A stretch of 29,090 nucleotides of DNA, taken from assembly GCA_947599755.1 (NCBI GenBank), contig CANQFO010000005.1:1-29090 (forward strand), given 5' to 3'. The translations under genes were made by a program, and so were the position numbers. Under the pieces are notes generated by a model. The model saw nothing but the letters and a program-made list of their open reading frames with translations, was not told where the DNA came from and did not search any database. Below are positions 8,299 through 16,945 of the stretch, one piece after another. The stretch is from an uncultured Bacilli bacterium (GTDB lineage: Bacteria; Bacillota_I; Bacilli_A; RF39; UBA660). The first letter of the stretch is position 1. Each line of letters starts with the position of its first letter.

Positions 8299-9345
8299 GT
8301 GTTAAATGAGGAAGGGGGCATTGATTTATTTGTTCCAGGTAGAGTAGGTTTAATTGGAGAACTTAGTGATTTGGTTGCTCCTTATTTGGAAGTTAATCAA
8401 GAATTGTTTCCTGGTCGAGCTATTGCTTGTACTTTGAATAGTGGAATTTATTCTTATGTTTGTAAAAGTGATCAATTGGTGTATCGTTTTGAAGATGTTA
8501 CTTTTAGTTCTGCTCTTAATTTTTTAGATTTAGAAAAAGAAATTGCCAATGCGGGATTTTTATCTTATATATGTGGTACGGTTTTGTATATTTTGAAAAA
8601 TTACCCTGTAACTGGGGGAATTGATATTACGATAAAAAAGATGGATTTGCCAATCAAAAAGGGGTTAAGTTCGTCTGCTGCTATTTGTTTAACGGTTGCT
8701 TTAGCTTATAATTCTTTGTATCATTTGGGATTAGAAAATGAGGAACTTTCTTTAATTGCTTATGAAGGGGAACATTTTGCGGGTTCTCAATGTGGAAAAT
8801 TAGATCAATATAGTATTATGAATGGAAATTGTTCTAGTCTTACTTTTTTAGATGGTAGTGTAAAGATTGAAACGGTTTCTGTTGCGAAAAATGTTTGTTT
8901 TTTAATTGTGGATTTAAATAGTAATAAAAATACTCGAGCAATTATGAATCGGTTTAATCGGGCTCTTCCTTTTTTTAATCATGATAATGATCATTATTTG
9001 TATGATATTTTAGGAAAAAAAAATTATGATTTGGTTAATCTTGCTCAAAAGAGTTTAGAAACTGGAGATTTGGTTTTATTTGGTTCTTGTTTGAAGGAGG
9101 CTCAAAGAAATTTGGATAGAGCAATGTGTACTTGTCATGAATTTCGGGCGCCTAAACTTCATTTACTTTTGAATGATGGAATTGTTGATATGATGACTTA
9201 TGGGGGGAAAAGCATTGGTTCTGGTGGAGATGGTACTTTGCTTCTTGTTTGTGAGAGTGAACAGAGTCGTTCTTATTTGGTTCATTATATTCAAGATGTT
9301 TATCAGATGAATTGTATAGAGTTTAATTTGCAGAAAGCGGTATAG
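8299..9345 (+). CDS. GHMP-family sugar kinase of unknown substrate
   Basis: GHMP kinases phosphorylate small sugars and mevalonate-type alcohols with ATP in the cytoplasm. Motif 1 is LFVPGRVGLIGELSD (10-24), comparable to the galactokinase PGRVNLIGEHTD. Motif 2 is the glycine-rich ATP loop PIKKGLSSSAA (118-128). Asp169 in GKLDQ is the likely catalytic base, and motif 3 near the C terminus is SIGSGGDGTLLLV. At 348 residues it fits the family. The combination resembles an uncharacterised group often labelled galactokinase- or glucuronokinase-like rather than true galactokinase. The GTG at 8299 is forced: TGA lies directly ahead in frame, and AGGAGGTG (8282-8289) is nine bases away. It is the first gene of a putative glycan operon that also encodes a Glf-like enzyme and a glycosyltransferase, so a sugar 1-phosphate for a nucleotide sugar is the likely product (inference). 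Confidence 0.82.
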   Translation: MLNEEGGIDLFVPGRVGLIGELSDLVAPYLEVNQELFPGRAIACTLNSGIYSYVCKSDQLVYRFEDVTFSSALNFLDLEKEIANAGFLSYICGTVLYILKNYPVTGGIDITIKKMDLPIKKGLSSSAAICLTVALAYNSLYHLGLENEELSLIAYEGEHFAGSQCGKLDQYSIMNGNCSSLTFLDGSVKIETVSVAKNVCFLIVDLNSNKNTRAIMNRFNRALPFFNHDNDHYLYDILGKKNYDLVNLAQKSLETGDLVLFGSCLKEAQRNLDRAMCTCHEFRAPKLHLLLNDGIVDMMTYGGKSIGSGGDGTLLLVCESEQSRSYLVHYIQDVYQMNCIEFNLQKAV

Positions 9346-9354
9346 GTGGTAAAA

Positions 9355-10932
9355 ATGAAAAAAAAACGTGTGGTAATTATTGGAGCTGGACCTGCAGGAT
9401 TGACGGCAGGATATTATTTGTTAAAGCATAGTGATCAGTATGAAGTTGTAATTTTAGAACAGGATAATCTTGTTGGAGGTATCTCTAAAACGGTTGAATT
9501 TTCAGGTTATAGAATCGATACAGGAATTCATCGCTTTTTTACAAAAAATGATGAGGTGGAGCAAATTTGGGAAGAATGTTTGCCTTTACAGGGTAGTCCT
9601 GCCTATGATGATATTTTATTAGATCGAAAAAAGACTTTTGCTCAAGGGGGACCTGATCCAGAAAAAGATGATAAAACTATGTTGATTAAGGATAGAATTA
9701 CGAAAATTTATTATGGCAGAAAATTTTATGATTATCCAGTTCATTTAAATATGACTACGATTTGTAATATGGGCTTTTTTACTTTGATAAAGGCTACATT
9801 TAGTTATTTTAAAGCATGTATTTTTCCTTTACCAAATACTAGTTTGGAAAATTTTTATATTAATCGTTTTGGTCGGGTTTTATATGGAATGTTTTTTGAA
9901 AGTTATACGGAAAAAGTTTGGGGAGTTCATCCCAGTGAGATTTCTGCTGATTGGGGTTCTCAGCGAGTGAAAGGTTTATCTATTCGTACGGTGTTAAAGG
10001 ATGTTTTTAAGAGATTTTTGCATCTTAAAAGTAATCAAAATAGTGAAACTTCTTTGATTGAGTCATTTATTTATCCAAAATTAGGTGCTGGTTATGTATA
10101 TGAAGAGATGGCTCATCGTATTTGTCAAATGGGTGGCAAAGTAATTTTAGGGGCTAAGGTTAGTACAATTTGTGGAGAATCAAAAAAGATTTCTCGTATT
10201 GTTTATCAAAAGGATGGTAAGGAGATTTCTCTTAAAACAGATGTTTGTATTTCTTCTATGCCTATTTGTTATTTATTTTCTCAAATGAAGGGTATTGAAA
10301 TTCCTCATCGTATTTATCAAATTGCGACTAAACTTCCTTATCGAGAGTTTATGTCTGTTGGGTTAGTTCTTGATCAGATTCATTTGGAAAATCATGAAAA
10401 AATAAAAACTATTCATGATGTTGTTCCTTATTCTTGGATTTATGTTCAAGAGCCTGATGTTAAGATGGGTAGAATTCAAATTTTTAATAATTGGTCTCCT
10501 TATTTATTTAAAGATAAGACTGAAATTCAGGACAAAGTTATGATTTCTTTGGAATATTTTTGTAGTTGTCATGATCAATATTGGAAGATGAGTGATCAAG
10601 AATTTATTGATTTTGCGATTGATGAGGCAATTCGATTAAAGATTATTGATGGTCGTGAACATGTATTGGAATCTGTAAGAATTAAAGTTGATAAGGCCTA
10701 TCCTGCTTATTTTGGAACTTATGATAAGATGGATAAGGTCGTTGATTTTTTGAATCATATTCCTAATTTATATTGTATTGGTCGTAATGGTCAACATCGT
10801 TATAATAATATGGATCATTCTATGTTAACGGGAATTGAGACGGCTAAGCATATTTTGGATCCTAGTTTGGATAAAAAGATGATTTGGGAAGTGAATACAG
10901 AAAAGGATTATCATGAAGAAAAAAAGAGTTAA
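9355..10932 (+). CDS. FAD-dependent oxidoreductase / amine oxidase family, UDP-galactopyranose mutase-like
   Basis: The 525-residue protein starts with the dinucleotide-binding Rossmann motif VVIIGAGPAGLTAGYYLL, followed by GGISKTVEFSGYRIDTGIH, which places it in the FAD-dependent amine oxidase/protoporphyrinogen oxidase superfamily. The C-terminal FAD-contact segment IGRNGQHRYNNMDHSMLTG resembles the one in UDP-galactopyranose mutase relatives found in polysaccharide loci. The middle (about 110-330) is the substrate domain with conserved-looking KVWGVHPSEISADWGSQRV. It is not a haem enzyme by context. The ATG at 9355 has AGGTGG five bases ahead; an in-frame GTG at 9346 would lie inside that site. 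The gap from the kinase stop is only nine bases. A sugar ring rearrangement or oxidation is the likely chemistry, but the substrate is unknown. Confidence 0.8.
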   Translation: MKKKRVVIIGAGPAGLTAGYYLLKHSDQYEVVILEQDNLVGGISKTVEFSGYRIDTGIHRFFTKNDEVEQIWEECLPLQGSPAYDDILLDRKKTFAQGGPDPEKDDKTMLIKDRITKIYYGRKFYDYPVHLNMTTICNMGFFTLIKATFSYFKACIFPLPNTSLENFYINRFGRVLYGMFFESYTEKVWGVHPSEISADWGSQRVKGLSIRTVLKDVFKRFLHLKSNQNSETSLIESFIYPKLGAGYVYEEMAHRICQMGGKVILGAKVSTICGESKKISRIVYQKDGKEISLKTDVCISSMPICYLFSQMKGIEIPHRIYQIATKLPYREFMSVGLVLDQIHLENHEKIKTIHDVVPYSWIYVQEPDVKMGRIQIFNNWSPYLFKDKTEIQDKVMISLEYFCSCHDQYWKMSDQEFIDFAIDEAIRLKIIDGREHVLESVRIKVDKAYPAYFGTYDKMDKVVDFLNHIPNLYCIGRNGQHRYNNMDHSMLTGIETAKHILDPSLDKKMIWEVNTEKDYHEEKKS

Positions 10933-10956
10933 ATTTTATTGGAAAGGATTTTTATT

Positions 10957-12489
10957 ATGAAGAAAAAAGTAATTAGTATAGTGCGCTCTTTTTTTACTAA
11001 AATTTTTCATTTTATTCGTACTCATAAATTTTATGCCTTAATTATGCTTATTTATACTTTTATTGGAGTGGGAATTTTGCTTTCTCATGAACCGTGGAGG
11101 GATGAAGCACAAGCTTGGCTAATTGGACGTGATTTGAGTTTTTTTGGAATGATTCGACAAATGTATTTTGAGGGACATCCATGTTTATGGAGTTTTCTTT
11201 TATCTTTTTTTGCAAAATTCCATTTTCCATATTTTACGTTGAATATTATTAGTTTTCTTTTTATGTGGATAAGTGCTTTTTTGATTTTAGTTTATTCTCC
11301 TTTTAGTTTAATTGGAAAAATTTTGATTATTTTTTCTTTTCCATTTATGTATAGTTATTCTGTTATTGCTAGAAGTTATTGTTTGATTCCTTTAAGTTTA
11401 ATTTTAATTGCTTTACAATATCCTACTCGGCATGAACATCCTTTTCGTTATAGTCTTTTTGTTTTGTTTTTAGCTTGGACTCATGTTGTTATGTTGGGTT
11501 TGGTGGGAATTTTATTGGCTTTTTTTTATGGGGAAGAGTTATTCTTATGGAAGAATAAAACGAAGGCAGATAAGAAAGTTGTTTTAAAAAGTTTAGGTAT
11601 TGTTATTTTCTTTCTTTTATTATTTATTCTTCCTATTGGGTTAGGTGCCAGAAATAATAATTTAGTTATTAATGATACTAGAGAAAGTAGAGAAAGTTTT
11701 TATATTACTCGATCTCTTTGTTATTTTATATTTGGTCATGCAAATAATCGGGATATTTTGATTCTTTTATTGTTGTTTATCGTTGCTTTCTTTTATGAAT
11801 TTCGTTTTTATAAGAAAAATTTTGTTATGTTGATTGCTAGTTTTTTATTTCAAGGAATTGTTTATTATTTATTTTATTTTATGTCTTATCAACGGGCTGA
11901 AACGTTTATTTTTATTTTTATATTTTTTCTTTGGATTCAAGCAAAAGATAGGAAGTGTATATCTCAAGAGAAAAATTTTGATGAGATAGTTTTGCGGTTT
12001 ATTGTTTATGGCATTTTGCTTAGTTTACTTATTTCTTATTCTATTACTATGTCTAATTATATTAAGAGAGATTTAAAATATAGTTTTTCTGATTCTAAAA
12101 AAGCTGCGGCTTTTATCCGAAAAAATGCACCGAAAAATAGTTTATTTATTACTACAGATATGCCAGCAACAGAGGCAATGATTCCTTATTTCCCTAAGTC
12201 TTTAAATTATCAATTTTATGGTTTGGAAAATCATGCTTTTTTTACTTTTGTTACGTGGAACTATCAATTTCAATATTTTTTTGATGATTATGTTTTGAAA
12301 CTTGTTCGGGAAAAGTTTTGTAATTATGATCATATTTATATTATTTGTCCTTGTTCAGGAAGTTCTTGTTATACTTTTCCTCAATTAGCAGGGGATGAAG
12401 ATATTTTATTAGTTTATTCTAGTGAACAAGGGGATAATGAAATGTATACCATTTATGAGGTTGCAGAGAAAAATTTGCATGTTTGTTAG
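10957..12489 (+). CDS. Polytopic membrane glycosyltransferase, GT-C-like
   Basis: A 510-residue membrane protein with about ten hydrophobic segments. Just after the first membrane helix is HEPWRDEAQAWLIGRDL (residues 44-60), an acidic motif in the first extracytoplasmic loop. It is equivalent in place to the catalytic D/E of GT-C glycosyltransferases, which use polyprenyl-phosphate sugars as donors outside the membrane. The second motif, EGHPCLW, follows shortly after. The C-terminal 120 residues are soluble and contain AAAFIRKNAPKNSLFITTDMPATEAMIPYFP, as in the periplasmic domain of such enzymes. ATG 10957 follows GGAAAGGA (10941-10948); a TTG at 10939 overlaps that site and is rejected. Acceptor and donor are unknown. 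Context with a C55-P recycling operon upstream supports a lipid-linked sugar donor. Confidence 0.72.
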   Translation: MKKKVISIVRSFFTKIFHFIRTHKFYALIMLIYTFIGVGILLSHEPWRDEAQAWLIGRDLSFFGMIRQMYFEGHPCLWSFLLSFFAKFHFPYFTLNIISFLFMWISAFLILVYSPFSLIGKILIIFSFPFMYSYSVIARSYCLIPLSLILIALQYPTRHEHPFRYSLFVLFLAWTHVVMLGLVGILLAFFYGEELFLWKNKTKADKKVVLKSLGIVIFFLLLFILPIGLGARNNNLVINDTRESRESFYITRSLCYFIFGHANNRDILILLLLFIVAFFYEFRFYKKNFVMLIASFLFQGIVYYLFYFMSYQRAETFIFIFIFFLWIQAKDRKCISQEKNFDEIVLRFIVYGILLSLLISYSITMSNYIKRDLKYSFSDSKKAAAFIRKNAPKNSLFITTDMPATEAMIPYFPKSLNYQFYGLENHAFFTFVTWNYQFQYFFDDYVLKLVREKFCNYDHIYIICPCSGSSCYTFPQLAGDEDILLVYSSEQGDNEMYTIYEVAEKNLHVC

Positions 12490-12517
12490 AAAAATTATTT
12501 TTATTTGAGGTGATTTG

Positions 12518-13252
12518 GTGCTTTATCGATATTGTGTTTTGTTTTTACTATTTTTCTTTTATTCTATTATTGGTTATTTTATTGAAGTAATTAGTGTTAG
12601 TTTAATTGCTAAAAAGATGGTTTTGAGTAGGGGTTTTTTAATTGGCCCATATCTTCCTATTTATGGAGTTGGATCTATTATTATTACTTGTTTTCTTCAG
12701 AAATATCATCGTGATCTTTTGGCTTTATTTGTTATGGGAACGGTTTTATGTTCTATTTTAGAATATTTTACTAGTTATATTATGGAGAAGTTGTTTCGAT
12801 TGCGTTTTTGGGATTATTCTTTTAAGAAGTTTAATTTGAATGGTCGGATTAGTTTAGAGAATAGTATTATGTTTGGAATAGGTGGGGTTTTGTTAATTGA
12901 ATTTATTAATCCTATTGTTAAAAGATTATTTATGCATCTTTTCCCTACTTTGGTTATTGTTTTAGGACTTTTATTTACTTTTATCTTTCTTATTGATTTG
13001 GTTGTATCTACAGTTGTTATTTTTCAATTAAAAAGCAAGGTGGTTCAAATTGAGAAGGGTGATGCTACTGGTTGGGTTAGAAATGAAGTTAGAAAAGTTT
13101 TACAAAAAAATGTTGTATTAACGAATCGACTTTTGAATTCTTTTCCTCATCTTTTTTTGCAAGATCATAGAAGCTTTGATCGAATGCGAAAATTGTTAAC
13201 GAATGTGATGCCAGAGATTCATGAGGATAAGTCTAGAAAAAAAGAAAAATGA
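12518..13252 (+). CDS. PF06541-type membrane protein (putative ABC transporter permease, CmpB-like)
   Basis: A 244-residue membrane protein with about five or six helices in the first 175 residues and a basic cytoplasmic tail. The motifs SRGFLIGPYLPIYGVG and FWDYSFKKFNLNGRISL match a family named after a putative ABC transporter permease (ABC_trans_CmpB), whose function has not been shown. No ATPase partner is encoded nearby, so the transporter label should be treated as a name only. GTG 12518 is preferred because AGGTGA (12508-12513) is four bases ahead; the TTG at 12515 is too close. It ends with TGA at 13250-13252, evidence that TGA is a stop in this genome. It is inside the sugar operon and probably acts on the same pathway or on the envelope. 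Confidence 0.75.
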   Translation: MLYRYCVLFLLFFFYSIIGYFIEVISVSLIAKKMVLSRGFLIGPYLPIYGVGSIIITCFLQKYHRDLLALFVMGTVLCSILEYFTSYIMEKLFRLRFWDYSFKKFNLNGRISLENSIMFGIGGVLLIEFINPIVKRLFMHLFPTLVIVLGLLFTFIFLIDLVVSTVVIFQLKSKVVQIEKGDATGWVRNEVRKVLQKNVVLTNRLLNSFPHLFLQDHRSFDRMRKLLTNVMPEIHEDKSRKKEK

Positions 13253-13330
13253 TTATTGTTTTTCTTTTTTGAAGAATTTTTTTATAATTTTCAAAAATAT
13301 GGTACGATTATACTAAGAGGAGGAATTGAT

Positions 13331-14716
13331 ATGAAATTTGAAAAAAATTTATCATTTAATCGAAATATTTTTCGTGGTTATGATATTCGTGGAATTTATC
13401 CGCAAGAATTAGATGAGAATATTGTTTATACTATTGGGTTGGGATTTGGTAGTTATATTAGGAGTATGGGAAAGACTTCTTGTGTAATTGGACATGATAA
13501 TCGTATTAGTAGTCCTAGTTTATATGAGGCTTTGCAAGAGGGAATTCGTCAGACGGGGATTGATATTATTTCTTTGGGATTATGTACTACGCCAATGTAT
13601 TATTATGCTTGTATCAAGTTGCAGGTTTATAGTGGAGTGATGGTTACTGCTTCTCATAATCCAAAAGATGATAATGGGTTAAAATTTGCTTTTGACGAAA
13701 AAGGAAATTGTAAAGGTCAAGAAATTCAGGATTTTTTATCTTATATTCTTCAAGGTGATTTCTTTTATGGGGAGGGAAAAGTCGACTCTTATGATATTAC
13801 ACCAGATTATTTGGAGTTATTTCGTACTAATTTTCATTTTGGTTCTAGAAGAGTGAAGGTCGTAATTGATCCTGGAAATGGTACTACTAGTATTATTGCA
13901 AAAAAAATATATGAGATGTTTCCTATTGATGTTATTTCTATTAATGATGTAAGTGATGGAACTTTTCCTAATCATCATCCAGATCCTTGTGTGGAGGAGA
14001 ATTTAGCTCAGTTAAAGAAGAAAGTAATAGAGGTTGGAGCAGATGTCGGATTAGCATTTGATGGAGATGGTGATCGAATGGGATTAGTTTCTAATACTGC
14101 TAAATTTATTCCAACTGATCAATATATGATTATTATTATTCGGGATATTATTAATCAAGTTTCTAAAAAAGAATTTTTATATGATGTGAAATGCTCTAAA
14201 AGTTTAACTGATGAAATTGAAAAATTAGGTGGTAAGGGAATCTGTTATCGAACGGGAAATTCTTATACTAAAGCAAAAGTTAGGGATGATGATTTACCAT
14301 TTGGGGGAGAGTTGTCTGGACATGTTTATTTTCGAGATAGATGGCCAGGATTTGATTCTGGATTATATGCTGGATTAAGATTAGTTGAAATTTTATCTAA
14401 TACTTCTAAAACGGTAGATGATTTGATTACTGGAATTACTCATTATTATTCTACTGAAGAGATAAAAATTGCTAGTCCTGATGATCGAAAATTTCAGGTA
14501 ATTAAAAAAATAGAACAATATGTATTGGAAAAAGGATATTCTTATTTGAATATCGATGGAATAAAAGTTTTATTTGATGATGGGTGGGCTTTAGTTAGAG
14601 CAAGTAATACAGGACCTAATATTACTGTTAGATATGAAGCTAAGACGAAAAATAGGTTGGAGGAGATCAGCCAAGAATTTTCGAATAAAATAGAAGAATA
14701 TAATATTGAACATTAG
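13331..14716 (+). CDS. Phosphomannomutase / phosphoglucomutase (alpha-D-phosphohexomutase)
   Basis: This cytoplasmic enzyme interconverts hexose 6-phosphate and hexose 1-phosphate, the entry step to GDP-mannose or UDP-glucose. The four family sites are visible: NIFRGYDIRGIYP at the N terminus, the phosphoserine loop VTASHNP with Ser108, the magnesium loop DGDGDR (Asp244, 246, 248), and the sugar-binding loop GGELSGHV (325-332). The C-terminal phosphate-binding loop is in RASNTGPNITVRYEAK. With 461 residues it is the AlgC/ManB-like size. ATG 13331 has AGAGGAGGAA (13315-13324) seven bases ahead; an upstream ATG in the same frame at 13256 lacks a ribosome site. It is 78 bases after the preceding gene, so it may be read through or have its own weak promoter (TATAAT at 13283-13288). 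Sugar preference cannot be read from the sequence. Confidence 0.9.
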   Translation: MKFEKNLSFNRNIFRGYDIRGIYPQELDENIVYTIGLGFGSYIRSMGKTSCVIGHDNRISSPSLYEALQEGIRQTGIDIISLGLCTTPMYYYACIKLQVYSGVMVTASHNPKDDNGLKFAFDEKGNCKGQEIQDFLSYILQGDFFYGEGKVDSYDITPDYLELFRTNFHFGSRRVKVVIDPGNGTTSIIAKKIYEMFPIDVISINDVSDGTFPNHHPDPCVEENLAQLKKKVIEVGADVGLAFDGDGDRMGLVSNTAKFIPTDQYMIIIIRDIINQVSKKEFLYDVKCSKSLTDEIEKLGGKGICYRTGNSYTKAKVRDDDLPFGGELSGHVYFRDRWPGFDSGLYAGLRLVEILSNTSKTVDDLITGITHYYSTEEIKIASPDDRKFQVIKKIEQYVLEKGYSYLNIDGIKVLFDDGWALVRASNTGPNITVRYEAKTKNRLEEISQEFSNKIEEYNIEH

Positions 14717-14817
14717 GATTTTTTTGATGATCATAAAGTATGGAAATAGGAAAAAGAAAAAGTAGAAAGATAAGACTAAAATAAAGTAAAATAGATTGTC
14801 AATTTGCTATTGGTATA

Positions 14818-14847
14818 TTGAAAAATATGATTAAATTATGCTATATT
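14818..14847 (+). promoter_or_regulatory. Promoter of the HelD-like gene
   Basis: TTGAAA (14818-14823), an 18-base spacer and TATATT (14842-14847) preceded by TGC as an extended -10. The leader to GTG 14908 is about 55 bases and contains a small 4-bp hairpin (CTAC/GTAG, about 14874) followed by eight T, too weak to call an attenuator. Confidence 0.6.
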
Positions 14848-14907
14848 CTAGTTATGATAATATCTACGTAGAATGTAGTTTTTTTTGATGTGAAAGGATG
14901 TAATAAG

Positions 14908-16938
14908 GTGGCTATAAGTGATATTGAATTTCAAAAGGAAAGAAAAATACTAGCAAAAGTAGGAACTCTTTTAAATCATACTTTAGATAAGTTGGGTGAC
15001 GAAGTTCAAATAGGGGAAGAAAATTTTTTAGAATTTAAAAAGATGATGTGGGATGATGTAAATAGTTTTGATGATGCAGAGATAACTCAAGTAAAGATTT
15101 CTACTGCGAGTGAGACAGATAAGGTTTTACAAAAACGACAGTATTATAAAAGACTTAGTCAAATTCAAAATAAACCTTATTTTGCTTCTATTGTTTTTAA
15201 AGATGATGAGGGTCAAATTTTTAATATTTATATGTCTTTGACTTATTTAAAAGATGCTAAGTTGAATAATATTTTGTATGATTGGAGAAGTCCTATTTGT
15301 AGTTTATTTTATGATTATGAAATTGGTCCTTGTGAGTATGTGGCACCTGGTGGTACTTTTAAGGGAGAATTAAAGAGAAAAAGACAATATAAAATTGAAG
15401 ATCAACAGTTAGTGGGTGTTTTTGATAATTCTCTTAATATTGATGATGAAGTTTTACAGGATGTATTGGCTCAGGAATCTAGTGATAAGATGAAAAATGT
15501 TGTGAATACGATTCAACAAGAACAAAATTTGGTCATTCGGAATTTGGAAGATGATCATTTAATTGTTCAAGGAATAGCTGGTAGTGGTAAGACTACTGTT
15601 GCTTTGCATCGAATTGCTTTTTTGTTATATCGATTGGAAAAACTTAGTAGTCAGCAAATTCTTATTTTTTCTCCTAATCATATTTTTACTGAGTATATTT
15701 CTGAGGTGTTGCCTTCTTTAGGAGAGAGTAATACATTACAAACTACGTTTAATGATTATTTGTCTACTTTTATTACTGAATATCAGGAAGTTGAGTCATT
15801 TTCTGATTTTGTAGCAAGATATTATACTTATCAAGAGCAAGATCCAGATTTAATTTTTTATAAACAAAGTGATCAAATTGTTTTGGATCTTGATCTTTAT
15901 TTGCAAGATTATGTTTCTCATTGTCAATATACACAATCCTTTGTCGAAGGAGAAAATCATTTTGTTGATAGTAAGGATTTAAATCAAATGCTTCATCATA
16001 AATATGATCGTATGCCATTATTTGAACGAGTGGATGAGATAGCTGAGAAATTATCTGCAGATTTTTATCAAGGAAGTAAAAAGAAGGTTAAAACTTTTGC
16101 TAAATTATTACGAAAGAGTGCTAATTTTCAAAAAGATTATGCTGAGATTTATCAAAAATTTTGGCAAAGTGAATTTTGTAAGATGCCTCTTTCAGAAAAA
16201 CATTCTAGATCTTTTGTTCAAAAAGATGTTTTGTATTATGAGGATGCTTTATTGTTTGCTTATATTAAAGGTACTTTAGAAGGTTATATTTATGAAGGGA
16301 GTATTCGGCAAGTTGTCATTGATGAAGCTCAGGATTATAATTTGTTGCAATATATGATTATTACTAAAATTTTTAGAAAGGCCAATTATACCATTTTAGG
16401 GGATATTCATCAAAATATTAATCCTTATTATTCCTATGAATCTTTAAAGAAATTAACTTCGCTTTTTCAGGGGAATACTAAATATATTGAGCTTTTAAAA
16501 ACTTATCGATCATCTCCAGAAATTATTTCTTATACCAATAAAATTTTAAATTTGAATCATGTTAATGCTATTCGTCGAGATACTCATAGACCTGTTGTTG
16601 TTCGTAAAAACGTTGTTGATTTGAAAAAAAGTATGCTTGAAGATATTCATATTTTGCAAGAACAATATAAAAGTACAGCGATTATTACTAAGGATAATTT
16701 AGAGGCTAGTAAAATTTATGAATTAATTTGTCATGATGTAGATATATCTTTTGTGGATGGGAATTATTCTAAGTTTAATAAAAAGTTAATTGTTATTCCA
16801 GCTTATATTGCTAAAGGATTAGAATTTGATAGTGTGATCATTTATAATGATAGAAACAATTCTTATCGTAAAAATGAGAGAAATCTTTTATATGTTGCTT
16901 GTGCTCGATGTCAACATGAATTATATATTTATAATTAA
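14908..16938 (+). CDS. helD: HelD-like superfamily I ATPase (UvrD/Rep fold)
   Basis: HelD proteins use ATP to pull stalled RNA polymerase off DNA and recycle it. The N-terminal about 100 residues are helical and charged (EFQKERKILAKVGTLLNHTLDKL region), like the secondary-channel arm of HelD. Then come Walker A GIAGSGKTTVALHR (about 222-235), motif II VIDEAQDYN (472-476 for DEAQD), motif IV KTYRSSPEI, motif V AKGLEFDSVIIYN and motif VI YVACARCQHELY. The spacing and the DWRSPICSLFYDYEIG segment before Walker A match HelD rather than true UvrD. It has 676 residues, about 100 fewer than Bacillus subtilis HelD. GTG 14908 is chosen because AAGGA (14894-14898) is nine bases ahead; GTG 14890 would overlap it. 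It is transcribed alone, converging on the histidine kinase. A DNA helicase role is the alternative. Confidence 0.8.
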   Translation: MAISDIEFQKERKILAKVGTLLNHTLDKLGDEVQIGEENFLEFKKMMWDDVNSFDDAEITQVKISTASETDKVLQKRQYYKRLSQIQNKPYFASIVFKDDEGQIFNIYMSLTYLKDAKLNNILYDWRSPICSLFYDYEIGPCEYVAPGGTFKGELKRKRQYKIEDQQLVGVFDNSLNIDDEVLQDVLAQESSDKMKNVVNTIQQEQNLVIRNLEDDHLIVQGIAGSGKTTVALHRIAFLLYRLEKLSSQQILIFSPNHIFTEYISEVLPSLGESNTLQTTFNDYLSTFITEYQEVESFSDFVARYYTYQEQDPDLIFYKQSDQIVLDLDLYLQDYVSHCQYTQSFVEGENHFVDSKDLNQMLHHKYDRMPLFERVDEIAEKLSADFYQGSKKKVKTFAKLLRKSANFQKDYAEIYQKFWQSEFCKMPLSEKHSRSFVQKDVLYYEDALLFAYIKGTLEGYIYEGSIRQVVIDEAQDYNLLQYMIITKIFRKANYTILGDIHQNINPYYSYESLKKLTSLFQGNTKYIELLKTYRSSPEIISYTNKILNLNHVNAIRRDTHRPVVVRKNVVDLKKSMLEDIHILQEQYKSTAIITKDNLEASKIYELICHDVDISFVDGNYSKFNKKLIVIPAYIAKGLEFDSVIIYNDRNNSYRKNERNLLYVACARCQHELYIYN

Positions 16939-16945
16939 AATGTAT

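Noticed and set aside
13250..13252. Mycoplasma-type code (TGA as Trp)
   Set aside because: TGA ends the 12518 gene in the right place, and the proteins use TGG for tryptophan throughout.
15773..16018. Minus-strand frame inside the helD-like gene
   Set aside because: Antisense shadow of a well-supported coding region.
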